Assembly (NCBI GenBank): GCA_001803235.1
Contig: MHBL01000444.1
Coordinates: 1 to 55,189 of the forward strand
Length of the DNA stretch: 55,189 nt
Direction: 5' to 3'
DNA from: Lentisphaerae bacterium RIFOXYA12_64_32
GTDB lineage: Bacteria; Verrucomicrobiota; Lentisphaeria; Oligosphaerales; YB12-FULL-65-16
Part shown: piece after piece, positions 15,919 to 24,790 of the stretch
Position numbering within the stretch: position 1 is the stretch's first letter
How the letters are laid out: every line of letters starts with the position of its first letter
Notes under the pieces: generated by a model
What the model was told of the DNA's origin: nothing
Seen by the model: only the letters and a program-made list of their open reading frames with translations
The model's database searches: none
Translations under genes and position numbers: made by a program

Positions 15919-16353
15919 ATGCGATCTTTCGGAATCTCGGAATTTTCCTGGACGGTTCTTCTCCTGCCCGGCCTTTGCGGACTGATGCTGTTCGTCGCCG
16001 GCTGCGAAACCACCGAAATGACGAGCCTGGAGGAAAACAGCGCGGCCTACGCGGACGCCCGCGCCTTCCTCCGCCTCGGCGTCACGACGCGCGAGCAGGC
16101 TCTGGCCAAGTTCGGCAAACCTCCGCTGGTCGAGGAAATGGCCGATGGCGGCGTCAAGTGGGAGTACACGCGCACCGAGATGGTTGTCGTCAACGCCTAC
16201 ACCCGCACACCGGTCGGCACGGAAGGCGCGCTGATGGCGGGAGAACGCGGGTTCCAGCACACGACCTCGCGCAAATCGCGCATGGAACTGTTTTTCGACA
16301 AGGCCGGGATCCTGTCCGATTACCGCATCGACCGCGACACCCTGCAGCCGTGA
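15919..16353 (+). CDS. SmpA/OmlA (BamE)-like lipoprotein
   Basis: This 144-residue protein has a signal peptide ending in a lipobox (FVAGC), then a small domain beginning FLRLGVTTREQALAKFGKPP. That is the hallmark opening of the SmpA/OmlA/BamE fold (a helix that leads into a Gly-Pro turn), followed by VKWEYT and a beta hairpin. BamE-like proteins are outer-membrane lipoproteins that assist beta-barrel assembly or stabilise the envelope. True BamE cannot be claimed, as many unrelated lipoproteins share this fold. AAGGAG (15905-15910) decides the ATG at 15919 over the longer open frame. It converges on the glycosyltransferase gene. Confidence 0.75.
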   Translation: MRSFGISEFSWTVLLLPGLCGLMLFVAGCETTEMTSLEENSAAYADARAFLRLGVTTREQALAKFGKPPLVEEMADGGVKWEYTRTEMVVVNAYTRTPVGTEGALMAGERGFQHTTSRKSRMELFFDKAGILSDYRIDRDTLQP

Positions 16354-16437
16354 TAGGCACCAGAGCATGGCCGGGCCATGAACCACGCGACCGTACGCCA
16401 CAGGCGAACCGGCCCCCGAACAGATCGCGGTCGCAGC

Positions 16438-17124
16438 TCAATCGAGCAGGTTGTACTTGAAGATGTACCAGAAGGCGGCGAGGCCGTCCTTCCAGCCGAT
16501 CTTCTTCCCCTCGTCGAACCGGCGCGCGTGGTAGGAGATGGGCACTTCGTAGATGCGGCACTTCTTGCGCGCCAGCTTGGCGGTCAGTTCCGGTTCAATC
16601 CCGAACCGGCTGCACTCCAGCGTCAGCCCCTTGAAGACGCTTGCGCGGATCATCTTGTAGCAGGTTTCCATATCCGTCAGGTGGATATTGGACAGGATGT
16701 TCGAAAACGTCGTCAGAACCTTGTTGCCGAGGTAGTGCCAGAAACTGTCCACCCGCAGTTCGCGGCCACTGTAGCGGCTGCCGTAAACCACGTCCGCCTT
16801 GTCCTCGGCGAGCAGCCGCAGCATTTTCGGGAACTCCAGCGGGGAGTACTCCAAGTCCGCGTCCTGGATCACTACCGCGTCGCCAGTGACCAGTTTCTGC
16901 GCCGTCTTGATCGCCGCGCCCTTGCCGCGATTCACCTCGTGATGCACGATCACCAGATCCTGGCACGGCGGCAGCGCTTCGAGCTTGGCGCGCGTCCCGT
17001 CCTTGGAGCAGTCGTTGACCACGATCATCTCCAGGTCAGGCACACCGCAGGTGCGGACCTGCTCGATGATCTCCGTCACCGTGGTCTCTTCATTATACAC
17101 CGGAATGATGACCGACAGCTTCAT
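16438..17124 (-). CDS. Family 2 glycosyltransferase (polyprenol-phosphate sugar transferase type)
   Basis: This 228-residue protein begins MKLSVIIPVYNEE, the standard GT-A nucleotide-binding start, with VVNDCSKDGT, VNRGKGAAI and the DxD-like DADLEYSP at about residue 95. GSRYSGRE and a hydrophobic, mildly amphipathic C-terminus fit the dolichol/undecaprenyl-phosphate mannose or glucose synthase subgroup (DPM1-like), which lacks transmembrane segments. It likely transfers a sugar from a nucleotide sugar to a lipid phosphate on the cytoplasmic face of the membrane. The ATG at 17124 is chosen over the longer frame because the family N-terminus starts here and AAGGGGC precedes it. It is divergent from rseP. 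Confidence 0.85.
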   Translation of the reverse strand: MKLSVIIPVYNEETTVTEIIEQVRTCGVPDLEMIVVNDCSKDGTRAKLEALPPCQDLVIVHHEVNRGKGAAIKTAQKLVTGDAVVIQDADLEYSPLEFPKMLRLLAEDKADVVYGSRYSGRELRVDSFWHYLGNKVLTTFSNILSNIHLTDMETCYKMIRASVFKGLTLECSRFGIEPELTAKLARKKCRIYEVPISYHARRFDEGKKIGWKDGLAAFWYIFKYNLLD

Positions 17125-17214
17125 CCGCAACGGCCCCTTGAGACTGCAATCTGAATGGTTCGCTGGTAACATGTCACCGCAAACACGACAGCGCAAAGAT
17201 TGCCCCTGCGGGAG

Positions 17215-17242
17215 TTGCGTTTTCCGCTTCAGTCCTTACATT
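17215..17242 (+). promoter_or_regulatory. Weak predicted promoter for the rseP operon
   Basis: TTGCGT (17215-17220), 16 nt and TACATT (17237-17242) lie in the divergent gap about 90 bases before rseP. The match is moderate. Confidence 0.3.
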
Positions 17243-17333
17243 GGTTAGCTCGCCCACGCGTGTTGCCCGGTCCGCACGGGATACGGGGCCGGAGCCGTTG
17301 TCGTGCGCGCACTGCTGACAATTCGAGGTATGC

Positions 17334-18776
17334 ATGACCCTGCAAGTGCTTCAGATCATCGCGAATATCGTGTTCGTCGTGGTGTTCTTCGGACTGTGCA
17401 TCATCGTGCACGAGTTCGGCCACCTGCTTGCCGCCCTGTGGCGCGGGCTCTACGTACAGCGCTTCTCGATCGGGTTCGGGAAAAAGGTCTGGGGGACGAC
17501 GTATCGCGGCGTCGAGTACATCGTCAGCGCGCTGCCCTTCGGCGGCTATGTCGCCCTGCCCCAGCTCGACCCCACCGACGAACCCAAGAACGTTGACGAC
17601 AAACTGCTGCCCCAAGCCTCGCCGCAGAGCCGCATGATAACTGCGGTGGCCGGACCGCTGGCAAACGTGGCGTTCGGGTTCTTTCTCGGCCTGTTCGTCT
17701 GGTGGCTCGGGATCTACCGCCCGGCACCGACCCCGCACTGTGACGTGCTCGATGTGCCCCAAGACTGTCCCGAGTACCAGGCCGGGCTGCGGCCGGGCGA
17801 CCGGATCGTCGGCGTCAATGGTCAGACGTTCAAGCGCGGCTGGGAAGACCTCAGCCAGATGATTACCCTGACCGCGGGCGAGGTCACCCTGCGCCTGGAG
17901 CGCCGTGGCGAAACGCTCGATATCCGTTACCGCCCTGCGCCGAACCCCAAGTTCGAGGGCCTGGGCTTTCCCCTCTTTACCGTACAGACACCGTTAGTGG
18001 TCTTTCGTCTCGTGCCCGGAGCGCCGGCCGCCCAGGCCGGCGTCCAACCCCGCGACCAAATCCTGCGCGTGGACGCCAAACCCGTCACATCCATGCAAGA
18101 CTTCATCGGCAAAGTCCGCGAATCTGCCGGGGCCCCGCTGACGCTCGTGGTGCTGCGCGACGGCCGCGAAGTGACCATCGAGGGAATGTGCGCGCGCCAG
18201 GAAGTCATGCGCGGGGAAAAGGTGTACCAGATCGGTATCGTGTTTGGAGAGATGGAACTCACTCACCCGAACCCGTGGGAGCAGTTCACCAACGTGTTTT
18301 CGCAGACTCGCAATGTGCTCACGGCGCTGTTCGCCCGTGACTCGCTGGTTCGGCCCCAGCACATGAGCGGCCCGATCGGCATTGTCCAGATCATCTGGAT
18401 CAAAGTGGCGAGCGGCGGCTTCCGCGAAGGTCTCTGGTTCATCGTCTTTGTCACCTTCAGCCTGGCCATCTTCAACCTGCTGCCCATCCCGGTGCTGGAC
18501 GGCGGCCACGTCGTCTTCGGCGTCGTCGAATTGATCATCCGCCGCCGCGTGCCGACGCGCATCGCCTACGGCCTCCAGAACACGTTCGCCGTGCTGCTGA
18601 TCGCGTTCATGCTGTATGTCACGTTCTTTGACGTGAAACGGATCGGCACCATCTGGCGTATCGTGCATGACCGCACGGAAGAGAAGGCGGAACCCAAACC
18701 GCAAGCCACGCCGCCCCCGGCGCCGACAACCGCACCCGCAAAAGACGCGCCCGCCGCAGAACAGCCCGCCAAGTAG
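17334..18776 (+). CDS. rseP: Site-2 zinc metalloprotease RseP
   Basis: This 480-residue inner-membrane protease has the catalytic zinc site HEFGH at residues 26-30 in the first transmembrane helix, and the second conserved site LDGGH near residues 388-392, with LLPIPV just before. Two PDZ domains lie between (about 130-205 and 220-300), each with the R-x-GD-x-I pattern. Membrane helices occur at about 5-25, 100-125, 365-395 and 425-445. RseP cleaves membrane-bound anti-sigma factors and remnant signal peptides. A Pro/Ala/Lys-rich tail of about 35 residues extends beyond the usual end. It is the first gene of a probable operon with cmk 17 bases downstream. The usual uppS/cdsA/dxr neighbours are absent. 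Confidence 0.93.
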   Translation: MTLQVLQIIANIVFVVVFFGLCIIVHEFGHLLAALWRGLYVQRFSIGFGKKVWGTTYRGVEYIVSALPFGGYVALPQLDPTDEPKNVDDKLLPQASPQSRMITAVAGPLANVAFGFFLGLFVWWLGIYRPAPTPHCDVLDVPQDCPEYQAGLRPGDRIVGVNGQTFKRGWEDLSQMITLTAGEVTLRLERRGETLDIRYRPAPNPKFEGLGFPLFTVQTPLVVFRLVPGAPAAQAGVQPRDQILRVDAKPVTSMQDFIGKVRESAGAPLTLVVLRDGREVTIEGMCARQEVMRGEKVYQIGIVFGEMELTHPNPWEQFTNVFSQTRNVLTALFARDSLVRPQHMSGPIGIVQIIWIKVASGGFREGLWFIVFVTFSLAIFNLLPIPVLDGGHVVFGVVELIIRRRVPTRIAYGLQNTFAVLLIAFMLYVTFFDVKRIGTIWRIVHDRTEEKAEPKPQATPPPAPTTAPAKDAPAAEQPAK

Positions 18777-18793
18777 GTGCCGGGGAGGTGCCC

Positions 18794-19486
18794 GTGCCCA
18801 AACGTCTGCTCCAGATCGCCATCGACGGCCCGGCCGCTTCGGGAAAGAGCACCGTGGCACGCCTCCTCGCCCAACGCCTTGCCGGCTACTACATCAACAC
18901 TGGAGACATGTACCGCACCGTGAGTTGGCTCGCCCTCGAACACAGCCTCGATGTCCACAACCGACCCGATGCAGTGGCTGCCATGCTGACCGGTGTTGAC
19001 TTGCAGTACGGCGTCGACTCGGCCCGCAACGATCCCGTGCTCTGCCTCGGGGGCGCCCCGGTCCCGATGGGACGCATCCGCGCGCCGGACGTGGCCCGAA
19101 TCGTCAGCCACGTGGCCGCCATCCCGGCCGTCCGGGAGTGGCTGCGCGAACGTCAACGCGCCACACGCCGCCTCGGCACCATCATCATGGAAGGACGCGA
19201 TATCGGCACGGTCATCCTGCCGGACGCGTCGCACAAGTTCTTCCTCACGGCCTCGCCGGAAGTCCGCGCCCGGCGACGCCTCGCACAGGCGGGTGAAGTG
19301 CCGGCCGATGCGACCGTGGCCAGCGTTGCGGCCGAAATTGCGGAACGCGACCGCATCGACAGCACGCGCCCGGTCGCACCGCTCAAACCGGCCGCCGACG
19401 CCGTCCTGATCAACGCCGACGACTTGACCGTCGAACAAGTCGTGGAGGCCATGCTGCGACACATCGGGGAAGGCGAAGCGCGGTAA
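18794..19486 (+). CDS. cmk: Cytidylate kinase
   Basis: This 230-residue protein phosphorylates CMP and dCMP using ATP. The P-loop GPAASGKST is near residue 13, followed by INTGDMYRTVSW, the CMP-binding region and MEGRDIGTVILPDASHKFFLTA, all standard for Cmk. The length is normal. The GTG at 18794 is preferred because GGGGAGG (18782-18788) lies five bases ahead; an in-frame GTG at 18788 overlaps that site. It follows rseP by 17 bases. Confidence 0.93.
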   Translation: MPKRLLQIAIDGPAASGKSTVARLLAQRLAGYYINTGDMYRTVSWLALEHSLDVHNRPDAVAAMLTGVDLQYGVDSARNDPVLCLGGAPVPMGRIRAPDVARIVSHVAAIPAVREWLRERQRATRRLGTIIMEGRDIGTVILPDASHKFFLTASPEVRARRRLAQAGEVPADATVASVAAEIAERDRIDSTRPVAPLKPAADAVLINADDLTVEQVVEAMLRHIGEGEAR

Positions 19487-19572
19487 CGGCCAGTGCCTTC
19501 CCCCGAACACCGAGCAATGAACACCGAAACAGCTCCCCGGCATTTCACAACGAGAAGGTGACAGAGCCCCCT

Positions 19573-20022
19573 ATGCCTCAGCACATCGCTCACGTCCAGT
19601 ACCGCGTCCCCTATGCGGACACTGACCGCATGGGGGTGATTTACTACAGCAACTACTTCATCTATTTCGAGATGGCCCGGACGCAACTCCTGCGCGACCT
19701 TGGGTTCCCCTATCAGGAACTCGAACGGCGCGGTTTTGCTCTGCCGGTCATCGAGGCCCACACCGAGTACAAGGCGGCCGCCGGTTACGATGATGTGCTG
19801 GACATCCGCGGCTGGGTGGGCTGGGTTAAACGCGTTCGTCTGCGGGTCGACTGCGCAGTATATTGCGACGACAAACTCCTGACACAGGGCTACACGGTCC
19901 ATGCCTGCGTCGAGCGCGCATCGCTCCGGCCCGTGCGCGTGATTCCGGAGTTGTTCGAGGCATGCAGGCGCGGGGTGCCGGACGATGCGGACTCCGCCAA
20001 CGACGAAAGTGCTGACCGATGA
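19573..20022 (+). CDS. YbgC-type acyl-CoA thioesterase
   Basis: This hotdog-fold protein of about 149 residues contains YRVPYADTDRMGVIYYSNYFIYFEMAR, with the catalytic Asp and the Tyr-rich helix of the YbgC/4-hydroxybenzoyl-CoA thioesterase family. It likely hydrolyses short-chain or aromatic acyl-CoA in the cytoplasm. In proteobacteria ybgC is linked to the Tol-Pal envelope genes, which are not visible here. The GTG at 19558 overlaps its only candidate ribosome-binding site (GAGAAGG), so the ATG at 19573 is used, with some doubt. The stop overlaps the next start by four bases (ATGA), so the two are translationally coupled. Confidence 0.8.
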   Translation: MPQHIAHVQYRVPYADTDRMGVIYYSNYFIYFEMARTQLLRDLGFPYQELERRGFALPVIEAHTEYKAAAGYDDVLDIRGWVGWVKRVRLRVDCAVYCDDKLLTQGYTVHACVERASLRPVRVIPELFEACRRGVPDDADSANDESADR

Positions 20023-21152
20023 AGTGGTGGCATGTCTACCTCGCCGTGTGGGCCGCCGCCGCCGTCCTCGGAGCTCTGCTCACGTGGGCCTGCCGCGGCC
20101 TCGCACCCAAACTCGGACTGCTCGACCGCCCCAAGGCCAACACCCACAAACTGCACGGCAAGGCCACACCGGTCCTCGGTGGGCTCGCCATGCTCGTCGC
20201 CTGGCTCCTCACGATCGCTGCCGGCCTGGCCTGCAGCGAAGCGTTCGGCCGCCTGCTGGTGCACGAAGTGGCCGCGTTCCTTCCCGGCATCCAGACCGTG
20301 ACGACACAGTTGGTTGTCATCGTCCTGGGCGCCATCGCTCTGGTCACCATCGGCGTGATCGACGACCGTCAACCCATGGGGGCATTCCCCAAGTTCGCCG
20401 CCCAGTTCTGCATCGCCGGCGCAGTCGCCTGCTGGGGGGTACGCGTCACCTTCTTCTGGTCACAACCGATTCTGACCTGGGCCATCACCACGTTCTGGAT
20501 TCTGTTCATTGTCAATGCTATCAACTTCCTTGACAACATGGACGGGCTGGCTGCCGGCATCGCAACTATTGCCGCCTTCTTCTTCGCGTTCTGCGCCGCC
20601 ATGCGGGGCCAGTATTTCGTCGCCGTCCTGGCCCTGACCACCTGCGGCACGGCATGCGGCTTTCTCATGTTCAACCGTCCGCCCGCGAGCATCTTCATGG
20701 GCGACGCCGGCAGTCATTTCCTCGGCTATATCCTGGCCGTGATCGGAGCGCTGACGACGTACTACACACCCGCCGAAAGCCCCACACCTGCGCCCGTGCT
20801 GATCCCGGTCCTGATCCTGGGCATCCCGATTTTCGACGTAGCCGCCGTCGTCCTCATCCGGTGGCACCAGGGCCGCCCCATCTACGTGGGGGACCACATG
20901 CACATCTCGCACCGGTTCGTACGCATGGGCCTGAGCCGCGCCCAAGCCGTGCTGCTGGTGCTGCTGCTGGTCTTCGCCGCCGGCGCCGGGGCCGTGACGC
21001 TGCTGTGGCTGCCCTTCGCGGGAACGGTCCTGATCACCTTACAAACCCTCGCCATGCTGGCCATCGTGTCGTTGCTGCAGTTCTTCCACGTCAACCCGGA
21101 TTCCACGCCGGAGGAAAACACGAAACATGCTGAACCCGACCGCGCTTCGTAG
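20019..21152 (+). CDS. MraY/WecA-family phospho-N-acetylhexosamine-1-phosphate transferase
   Basis: This 377-residue polytopic membrane protein (about ten or eleven helices) has the family's key sites: a conserved Lys/Pro-rich first loop (LLDRPKANTHKLHGKATPVLGG), DNMDG at residues 172-176, FMGDAGSHFLG at about 227-237, and HISHR at about 296-300. HISHR, the counterpart of WecA's HIHH, points to WecA/TagO-type enzymes, which link a sugar-1-phosphate to undecaprenyl phosphate, and not to MraY of peptidoglycan synthesis. It probably starts an O-antigen, teichoic acid-like or exopolysaccharide chain. It is coupled to the preceding gene by ATGA and overlaps nadC by 26 bases. Confidence 0.85.
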   Translation: MKWWHVYLAVWAAAAVLGALLTWACRGLAPKLGLLDRPKANTHKLHGKATPVLGGLAMLVAWLLTIAAGLACSEAFGRLLVHEVAAFLPGIQTVTTQLVVIVLGAIALVTIGVIDDRQPMGAFPKFAAQFCIAGAVACWGVRVTFFWSQPILTWAITTFWILFIVNAINFLDNMDGLAAGIATIAAFFFAFCAAMRGQYFVAVLALTTCGTACGFLMFNRPPASIFMGDAGSHFLGYILAVIGALTTYYTPAESPTPAPVLIPVLILGIPIFDVAAVVLIRWHQGRPIYVGDHMHISHRFVRMGLSRAQAVLLVLLLVFAAGAGAVTLLWLPFAGTVLITLQTLAMLAIVSLLQFFHVNPDSTPEENTKHAEPDRAS

Positions 21153-21996
21153 TCTCTGCCGCGCCGCCCTCGCGGAGGATGTCGGCGGTGGCGACGCCAC
21201 CACGCTGGCGATGATCCCCGATCACCTCGAGATCGAGGCCGCCATGGTCACTCGCGACGACTGCGTCTGCGCCGGGCTTCCAGTCGCCGAAGCGCTGTTC
21301 GCCGAACTGGATGCCTCGGTTCACTTCACGGCCCTGGCACGCGAGGGTGAAGCCTGCACCGCCGGCCGGCGCCTGGCCACCGTCACCGGAAAAGCACGCG
21401 CCATCCTGACCGGCGAACGCACCGCCCTGAACTTCGTGCAGCGCCTGTCAGGTATCGCCACCCTGACCAACCGGTTCGTCAAAGCCGTGGGCGATCACAC
21501 GACGAAGATCCTCGACACGCGCAAGACCACCCCGGGACTTCGTGCCCTGGAGAAGTACGCCGTACGCATGGGCGGCGGACAAAACCATCGTTTCGGACTC
21601 TACGACCGCATCATGATCAAGGACAACCACCGCGCCCTGGCCGCGTTCCAGGGGCCGGACCCCATCCCCTGGGCCGTCAAAACCTGCCGCAAGGCCTACC
21701 CGGGACTCGAAATCGAGGTCGAAGCCGAGGACATGGACCAGGTCGAGGCAGCAGCCAAGACCGGCGCAGACTACATCCTGCTCGACAACATGGCCAACGA
21801 CGAGATCGCCGAAGCGGTCCGTATCGTACGGGGCCGCGCGCTGCTCGAGGCCAGCGGCGGCATCACCCTGGAGCGGATTTCCGCCTTGGCCGCCATCGGC
21901 GTTGACTTCATCTCAGTCGGGGCATTGACGCACTCGGCCCGCGCGATCGACATCGGCCTGGACATCGCGACGCCCCAGGAAACCGGACCGGGGTGA
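21127..21996 (+). CDS. nadC: Nicotinate-nucleotide pyrophosphorylase (carboxylating)
   Basis: This 289-residue protein converts quinolinate and PRPP to nicotinate mononucleotide in de novo NAD synthesis. The signature regions are present in order: AEDVGGGDAT at the start, ERTALNFVQRLSGIAT, DTRKTTPGLR, EKYAVRMGGGQNHRFGLYDRIMIKDNH and LEASGGI. Length and motifs are complete. GGAGG about ten bases upstream, inside the end of the previous gene, supports the ATG. The 26-base overlap with the upstream gene implies an operon. nadA and nadB are not in the window. Confidence 0.95.
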   Translation: MLNPTALRSLCRAALAEDVGGGDATTLAMIPDHLEIEAAMVTRDDCVCAGLPVAEALFAELDASVHFTALAREGEACTAGRRLATVTGKARAILTGERTALNFVQRLSGIATLTNRFVKAVGDHTTKILDTRKTTPGLRALEKYAVRMGGGQNHRFGLYDRIMIKDNHRALAAFQGPDPIPWAVKTCRKAYPGLEIEVEAEDMDQVEAAAKTGADYILLDNMANDEIAEAVRIVRGRALLEASGGITLERISALAAIGVDFISVGALTHSARAIDIGLDIATPQETGPG

Positions 21997-22026
21997 GGCG
22001 GTCATTTCATCGAAAGGACACATCTC

Positions 22027-23190
22027 ATGGACAAGGTCAGAGTCGGCGTCATCGGTTGCGGGAAATTCGCGACGGCCCAGCACCTGCCCAACTGCGCGGC
22101 AGCCCCGAACATCGAACTTTATCACTGCAGTTCGCGCAGCAAGGACGGCCAGGCCACCGCGGAGCGGTTCGGCGCAAAGAAGATCACGGCCGACTATCAG
22201 GACGTCCTGAATGACCCGAACGTCGACATGGTCATCCTCAGCGTCCCGCACGAAATGCATCTGTTCTACATCGAAGAAACCGTCAAAGCCGGCAAAAACG
22301 TGCTGTGCGAGAAGCCCATGACCATGACCATGGACGAAGCCTACCGCGTCGTCCGTGCCGTGCGCAAGAAGGGCGTCAAGTTGTGCGTGGACTACAACCG
22401 GCGTTTCAGTCCGGCCATGCTGGACATGAAGAACGCGTACCAGGCGCACCGCAGCGGGGCACGCGCCAAGCCCCGCATCTACACCCAGGAGCGCCATCGG
22501 CCGCTGTGGGCGGAGGAAGGCACGTCCAACATGCTGGTGCGCATCAACGACGAAAGCCTCACCTACGGCGGCGTGCACATCGACTGGCGTGAGGGCGGCG
22601 GCCAGATCATCGGCGAAGGCTGTCACTGGCTCGACCTGATCTGCTGGATGCTCGACGAACGCCCGGTCCGTGTCACCGGTGTCGGGAGCACGCGCCTGAA
22701 CTACGTCATTACGCTCGAGTTCGGCAGCGGTTCGCTCGGTTGCCTGTTCTTCAGCGCCACCGGCTCATTCGAGTACCCCAAGGAACTCATCGAAATCCAG
22801 GACCACGGCAAACTGTTCCGCAGCGAGTGTTTCGTCGAGAACCAGTACTTCGGACTCGGAGATCGCACCGTGAAGAAGTTCGCCCTGCAGCAGGACCACC
22901 AGCCGAACGCGGGCACGGACGGAGGGCACGCGGGTTATCTGGCCAAGATCGATGCCTCCGGGAAGGAATACGTCGCCACCAGCAAGTACAAGTACTGCTT
23001 CCCCGACAAAGGCCACCACGGCCTGCTCGAGGCGTTCGCCGAGAGCGTCGCCCGAAACACCCCCTCCCCCATCGACGAAATGTCCGGCATGCGCGCCACC
23101 TACCTCTGCGAACGCGCCATGCACTCGATCCGCCTCGGCACACCCCTGCCCGTCAACATCGAAGACTGGGACATGTACGTACACGTGTAG
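22027..23190 (+). CDS. Gfo/Idh/MocA-family oxidoreductase (first copy)
   Basis: This 387-residue NAD(P)-dependent sugar dehydrogenase has the Rossmann motif VIGCGKFATAQH at the N-terminus, the cofactor-binding CEKPMTMT at about residue 97, and a C-terminal alpha/beta domain. The catalytic region contains GGQIIGEGCHWLDLICWMLD with the conserved His. Family members oxidise or rearrange sugars and cyclitols. The C-terminal 60 residues are unusually long and well conserved in type. It follows nadC by 30 bases (GAAAGG upstream) and may be the last gene of the rseP-nadC run. Substrate unknown. Confidence 0.85.
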   Translation: MDKVRVGVIGCGKFATAQHLPNCAAAPNIELYHCSSRSKDGQATAERFGAKKITADYQDVLNDPNVDMVILSVPHEMHLFYIEETVKAGKNVLCEKPMTMTMDEAYRVVRAVRKKGVKLCVDYNRRFSPAMLDMKNAYQAHRSGARAKPRIYTQERHRPLWAEEGTSNMLVRINDESLTYGGVHIDWREGGGQIIGEGCHWLDLICWMLDERPVRVTGVGSTRLNYVITLEFGSGSLGCLFFSATGSFEYPKELIEIQDHGKLFRSECFVENQYFGLGDRTVKKFALQQDHQPNAGTDGGHAGYLAKIDASGKEYVATSKYKYCFPDKGHHGLLEAFAESVARNTPSPIDEMSGMRATYLCERAMHSIRLGTPLPVNIEDWDMYVHV

Positions 23191-23549
23191 CGGTCGGTCG
23201 CCAAGTCTGAATCCCCGTGCAGTGGCAGGCTTGACCTTTGGGTGGCATAGTCCGCACGACAAACCTGCTCACGGTGCATCCAGACTGACGCCCGCATCGA
23301 ATCCGACGACGCGCGCACAGCCGGGCGCGTCGTTGAACGCCAATGTCCCGTCATCGTTCACCGGCAGGGTCAAACGGCGCAGGCAGGACGAACCGCTGTC
23401 ACGCCCACCTGCGCCCCATGAGATTGGCCAGATACCAGGAGATGAGCGGAGACAGGCCGGGCGTGGTTCGCCGCGGAACCCCGGTTCTACCACTGGGGCC
23501 GCGCCTGCGGCGGAACCCAACCCAAAGCCCGTCCCCTTCCCTCGCAGTC
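23191..23549. other. Intergenic gap with possible coding debris
   Basis: This 359-bp gap lies between convergent Gfo/Idh genes. On the minus strand at about 23269-23395 a frame ending NDAPGCARVVGFDAGVSLDA has the composition of real protein, and another ends at 23399 with ISWYLANLMGRRWA. Neither has a credible start. They may be 3' remnants of lost genes. No hairpin terminator stands out. Confidence 0.3.
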
Positions 23550-24599
23550 TCAGATCCGGACTTCCTTGCCCTGGTCCGAGGAGGTCTGGATGCCGTAGAG
23601 CACCTTTTGCATGGCGAGGCCGTCCTCGCCCGGGCAGGTGCACGGCACTTTCTTGGTAAGGCAGTCGACGAAGTGCTGGTGCCGGTCCTTGTAGACCGTC
23701 TTGTCAAAGGCGACCTTCTGGGTGACCAGCATATTGCCCTGCTCGGAGTACAGCGTCAAGTCGTCATTGACGAGAATGACACCGGCCTTGTCACCCATGA
23801 TCACGGACCGCATCGGCTCGTCTTCGCGGTTCACGGCCCACGACACCTCAACCTGCATGGTGGCGCCGTTCTCGAACCGGACCAATGCGGCGGCAAAGTC
23901 TTCCACGTCCATGATGCCGTCGAGTTTTCGCGGTCCGGCCCACATGCCGACGCACACGTACTTCTCGATGTCGCATCCGAACTTGTTGTAGCAAATGCCC
24001 GAGACCGCCACCGGCTTGGGCTTGCCCATCATGTACCAGGCCCTGTCGATGGCGTGAATGCCGATGTCGATCAACGGGCCGCCGCCTGACTTGGCGCGCG
24101 TGGTGAACCATCCGCCCAACCCCGGAATGCCGCGCCGACGGATGATGGATGCCTTGGCGTGATAGACCTCGCCTAACACCCCCTGCTCACGCATGTGGTT
24201 GACCTGCTGCACCTCCGGGGTGAAACGGTTGTTGTGCCCGAGCATGAGAACCCGGCCCGCCTTCTTGGCGGCCTTGACCATTTGCTCCGCCTGCTTGGGG
24301 TCAAGGGCCATGGGCTTTTCGCAGAGGACATGTTTCCCGGCCTTGAGCGCCGCCACAGTCATCTCGCAATGCAGGAAGTTCGGTGTGCAGACCGACACAG
24401 CCTCAATCTCTTTGTTGCCCAGAATCGCCTTGATGTCCGTAACGCCGGACGGGATGTTCATCTCGGCCTTGGCCTTTTCCAGCGCCGCCGGGTTCACATC
24501 GCAGATGGCGACGACCTCAGCCCCCGCGTTCCGGTAGCCCTGCACATGGTTCTTGGCAATCGCACCCGCCCCGATCACACCGACCTTGAGTTTTCCCAT
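23550..24599 (-). CDS. Gfo/Idh/MocA-family oxidoreductase (second copy)
   Basis: This 349-residue dehydrogenase has the Rossmann motif VGVIGAGAIAKNH, CEKPMALDPKQAEQM at about residue 93, and a catalytic-domain segment GGGPLIDIGIHAIDRAWYMMG with the conserved His. It is about as close to typical myo-inositol or glucose-fructose dehydrogenase-like proteins as to the first copy, so the two are probably not recent duplicates. The ATG at 24599 is chosen because AGGAGAAAGG precedes it; the longer open frame lacks a motif there. A promoter is predicted at 24695-24722. The genes upstream on this strand encode a TMTC-like protein and leuCD. Substrate unknown. Confidence 0.87.
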   Translation of the reverse strand: MGKLKVGVIGAGAIAKNHVQGYRNAGAEVVAICDVNPAALEKAKAEMNIPSGVTDIKAILGNKEIEAVSVCTPNFLHCEMTVAALKAGKHVLCEKPMALDPKQAEQMVKAAKKAGRVLMLGHNNRFTPEVQQVNHMREQGVLGEVYHAKASIIRRRGIPGLGGWFTTRAKSGGGPLIDIGIHAIDRAWYMMGKPKPVAVSGICYNKFGCDIEKYVCVGMWAGPRKLDGIMDVEDFAAALVRFENGATMQVEVSWAVNREDEPMRSVIMGDKAGVILVNDDLTLYSEQGNMLVTQKVAFDKTVYKDRHQHFVDCLTKKVPCTCPGEDGLAMQKVLYGIQTSSDQGKEVRI

Positions 24600-24694
24600 C
24601 GTCAGACCTTTCTCCTGAATTCCAACTCGCATCGAATATGAACGCCAACCGGACCGCGTCCAAAACCATCCGGCGGTCACCGATTTGGGCACTC

Positions 24695-24722
24695 ACCATA
24701 GACCGGCACCGACACTTTTCAA
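24695..24722 (-). promoter_or_regulatory. Predicted promoter for the second Gfo/Idh gene
   Basis: On the minus strand, TTGAAA (24717-24722) is followed by 16 nt and TATGGT (24695-24700). Transcription would start near 24688, about 89 bases before the ATG. This suggests the gene can be expressed separately from the upstream genes. Confidence 0.4.
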
Positions 24723-24790
24723 TTGACATTCTCTGCACGTTGCCGGCACAACCCTGCAAGCCGCCTTACCCCCCCCAACAGTCTGGGTAT

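Noticed and set aside
16366..16380. CATGGCC-G-GGCCATG between two convergent genes as a terminator.
   Set aside because: Only a five-base stem is possible with a workable loop and there is no T-run.
24723..24728. A perfect TTGACA on the plus strand.
   Set aside because: No -10 box lies at 16-18 nt and the downstream genes are on the minus strand.
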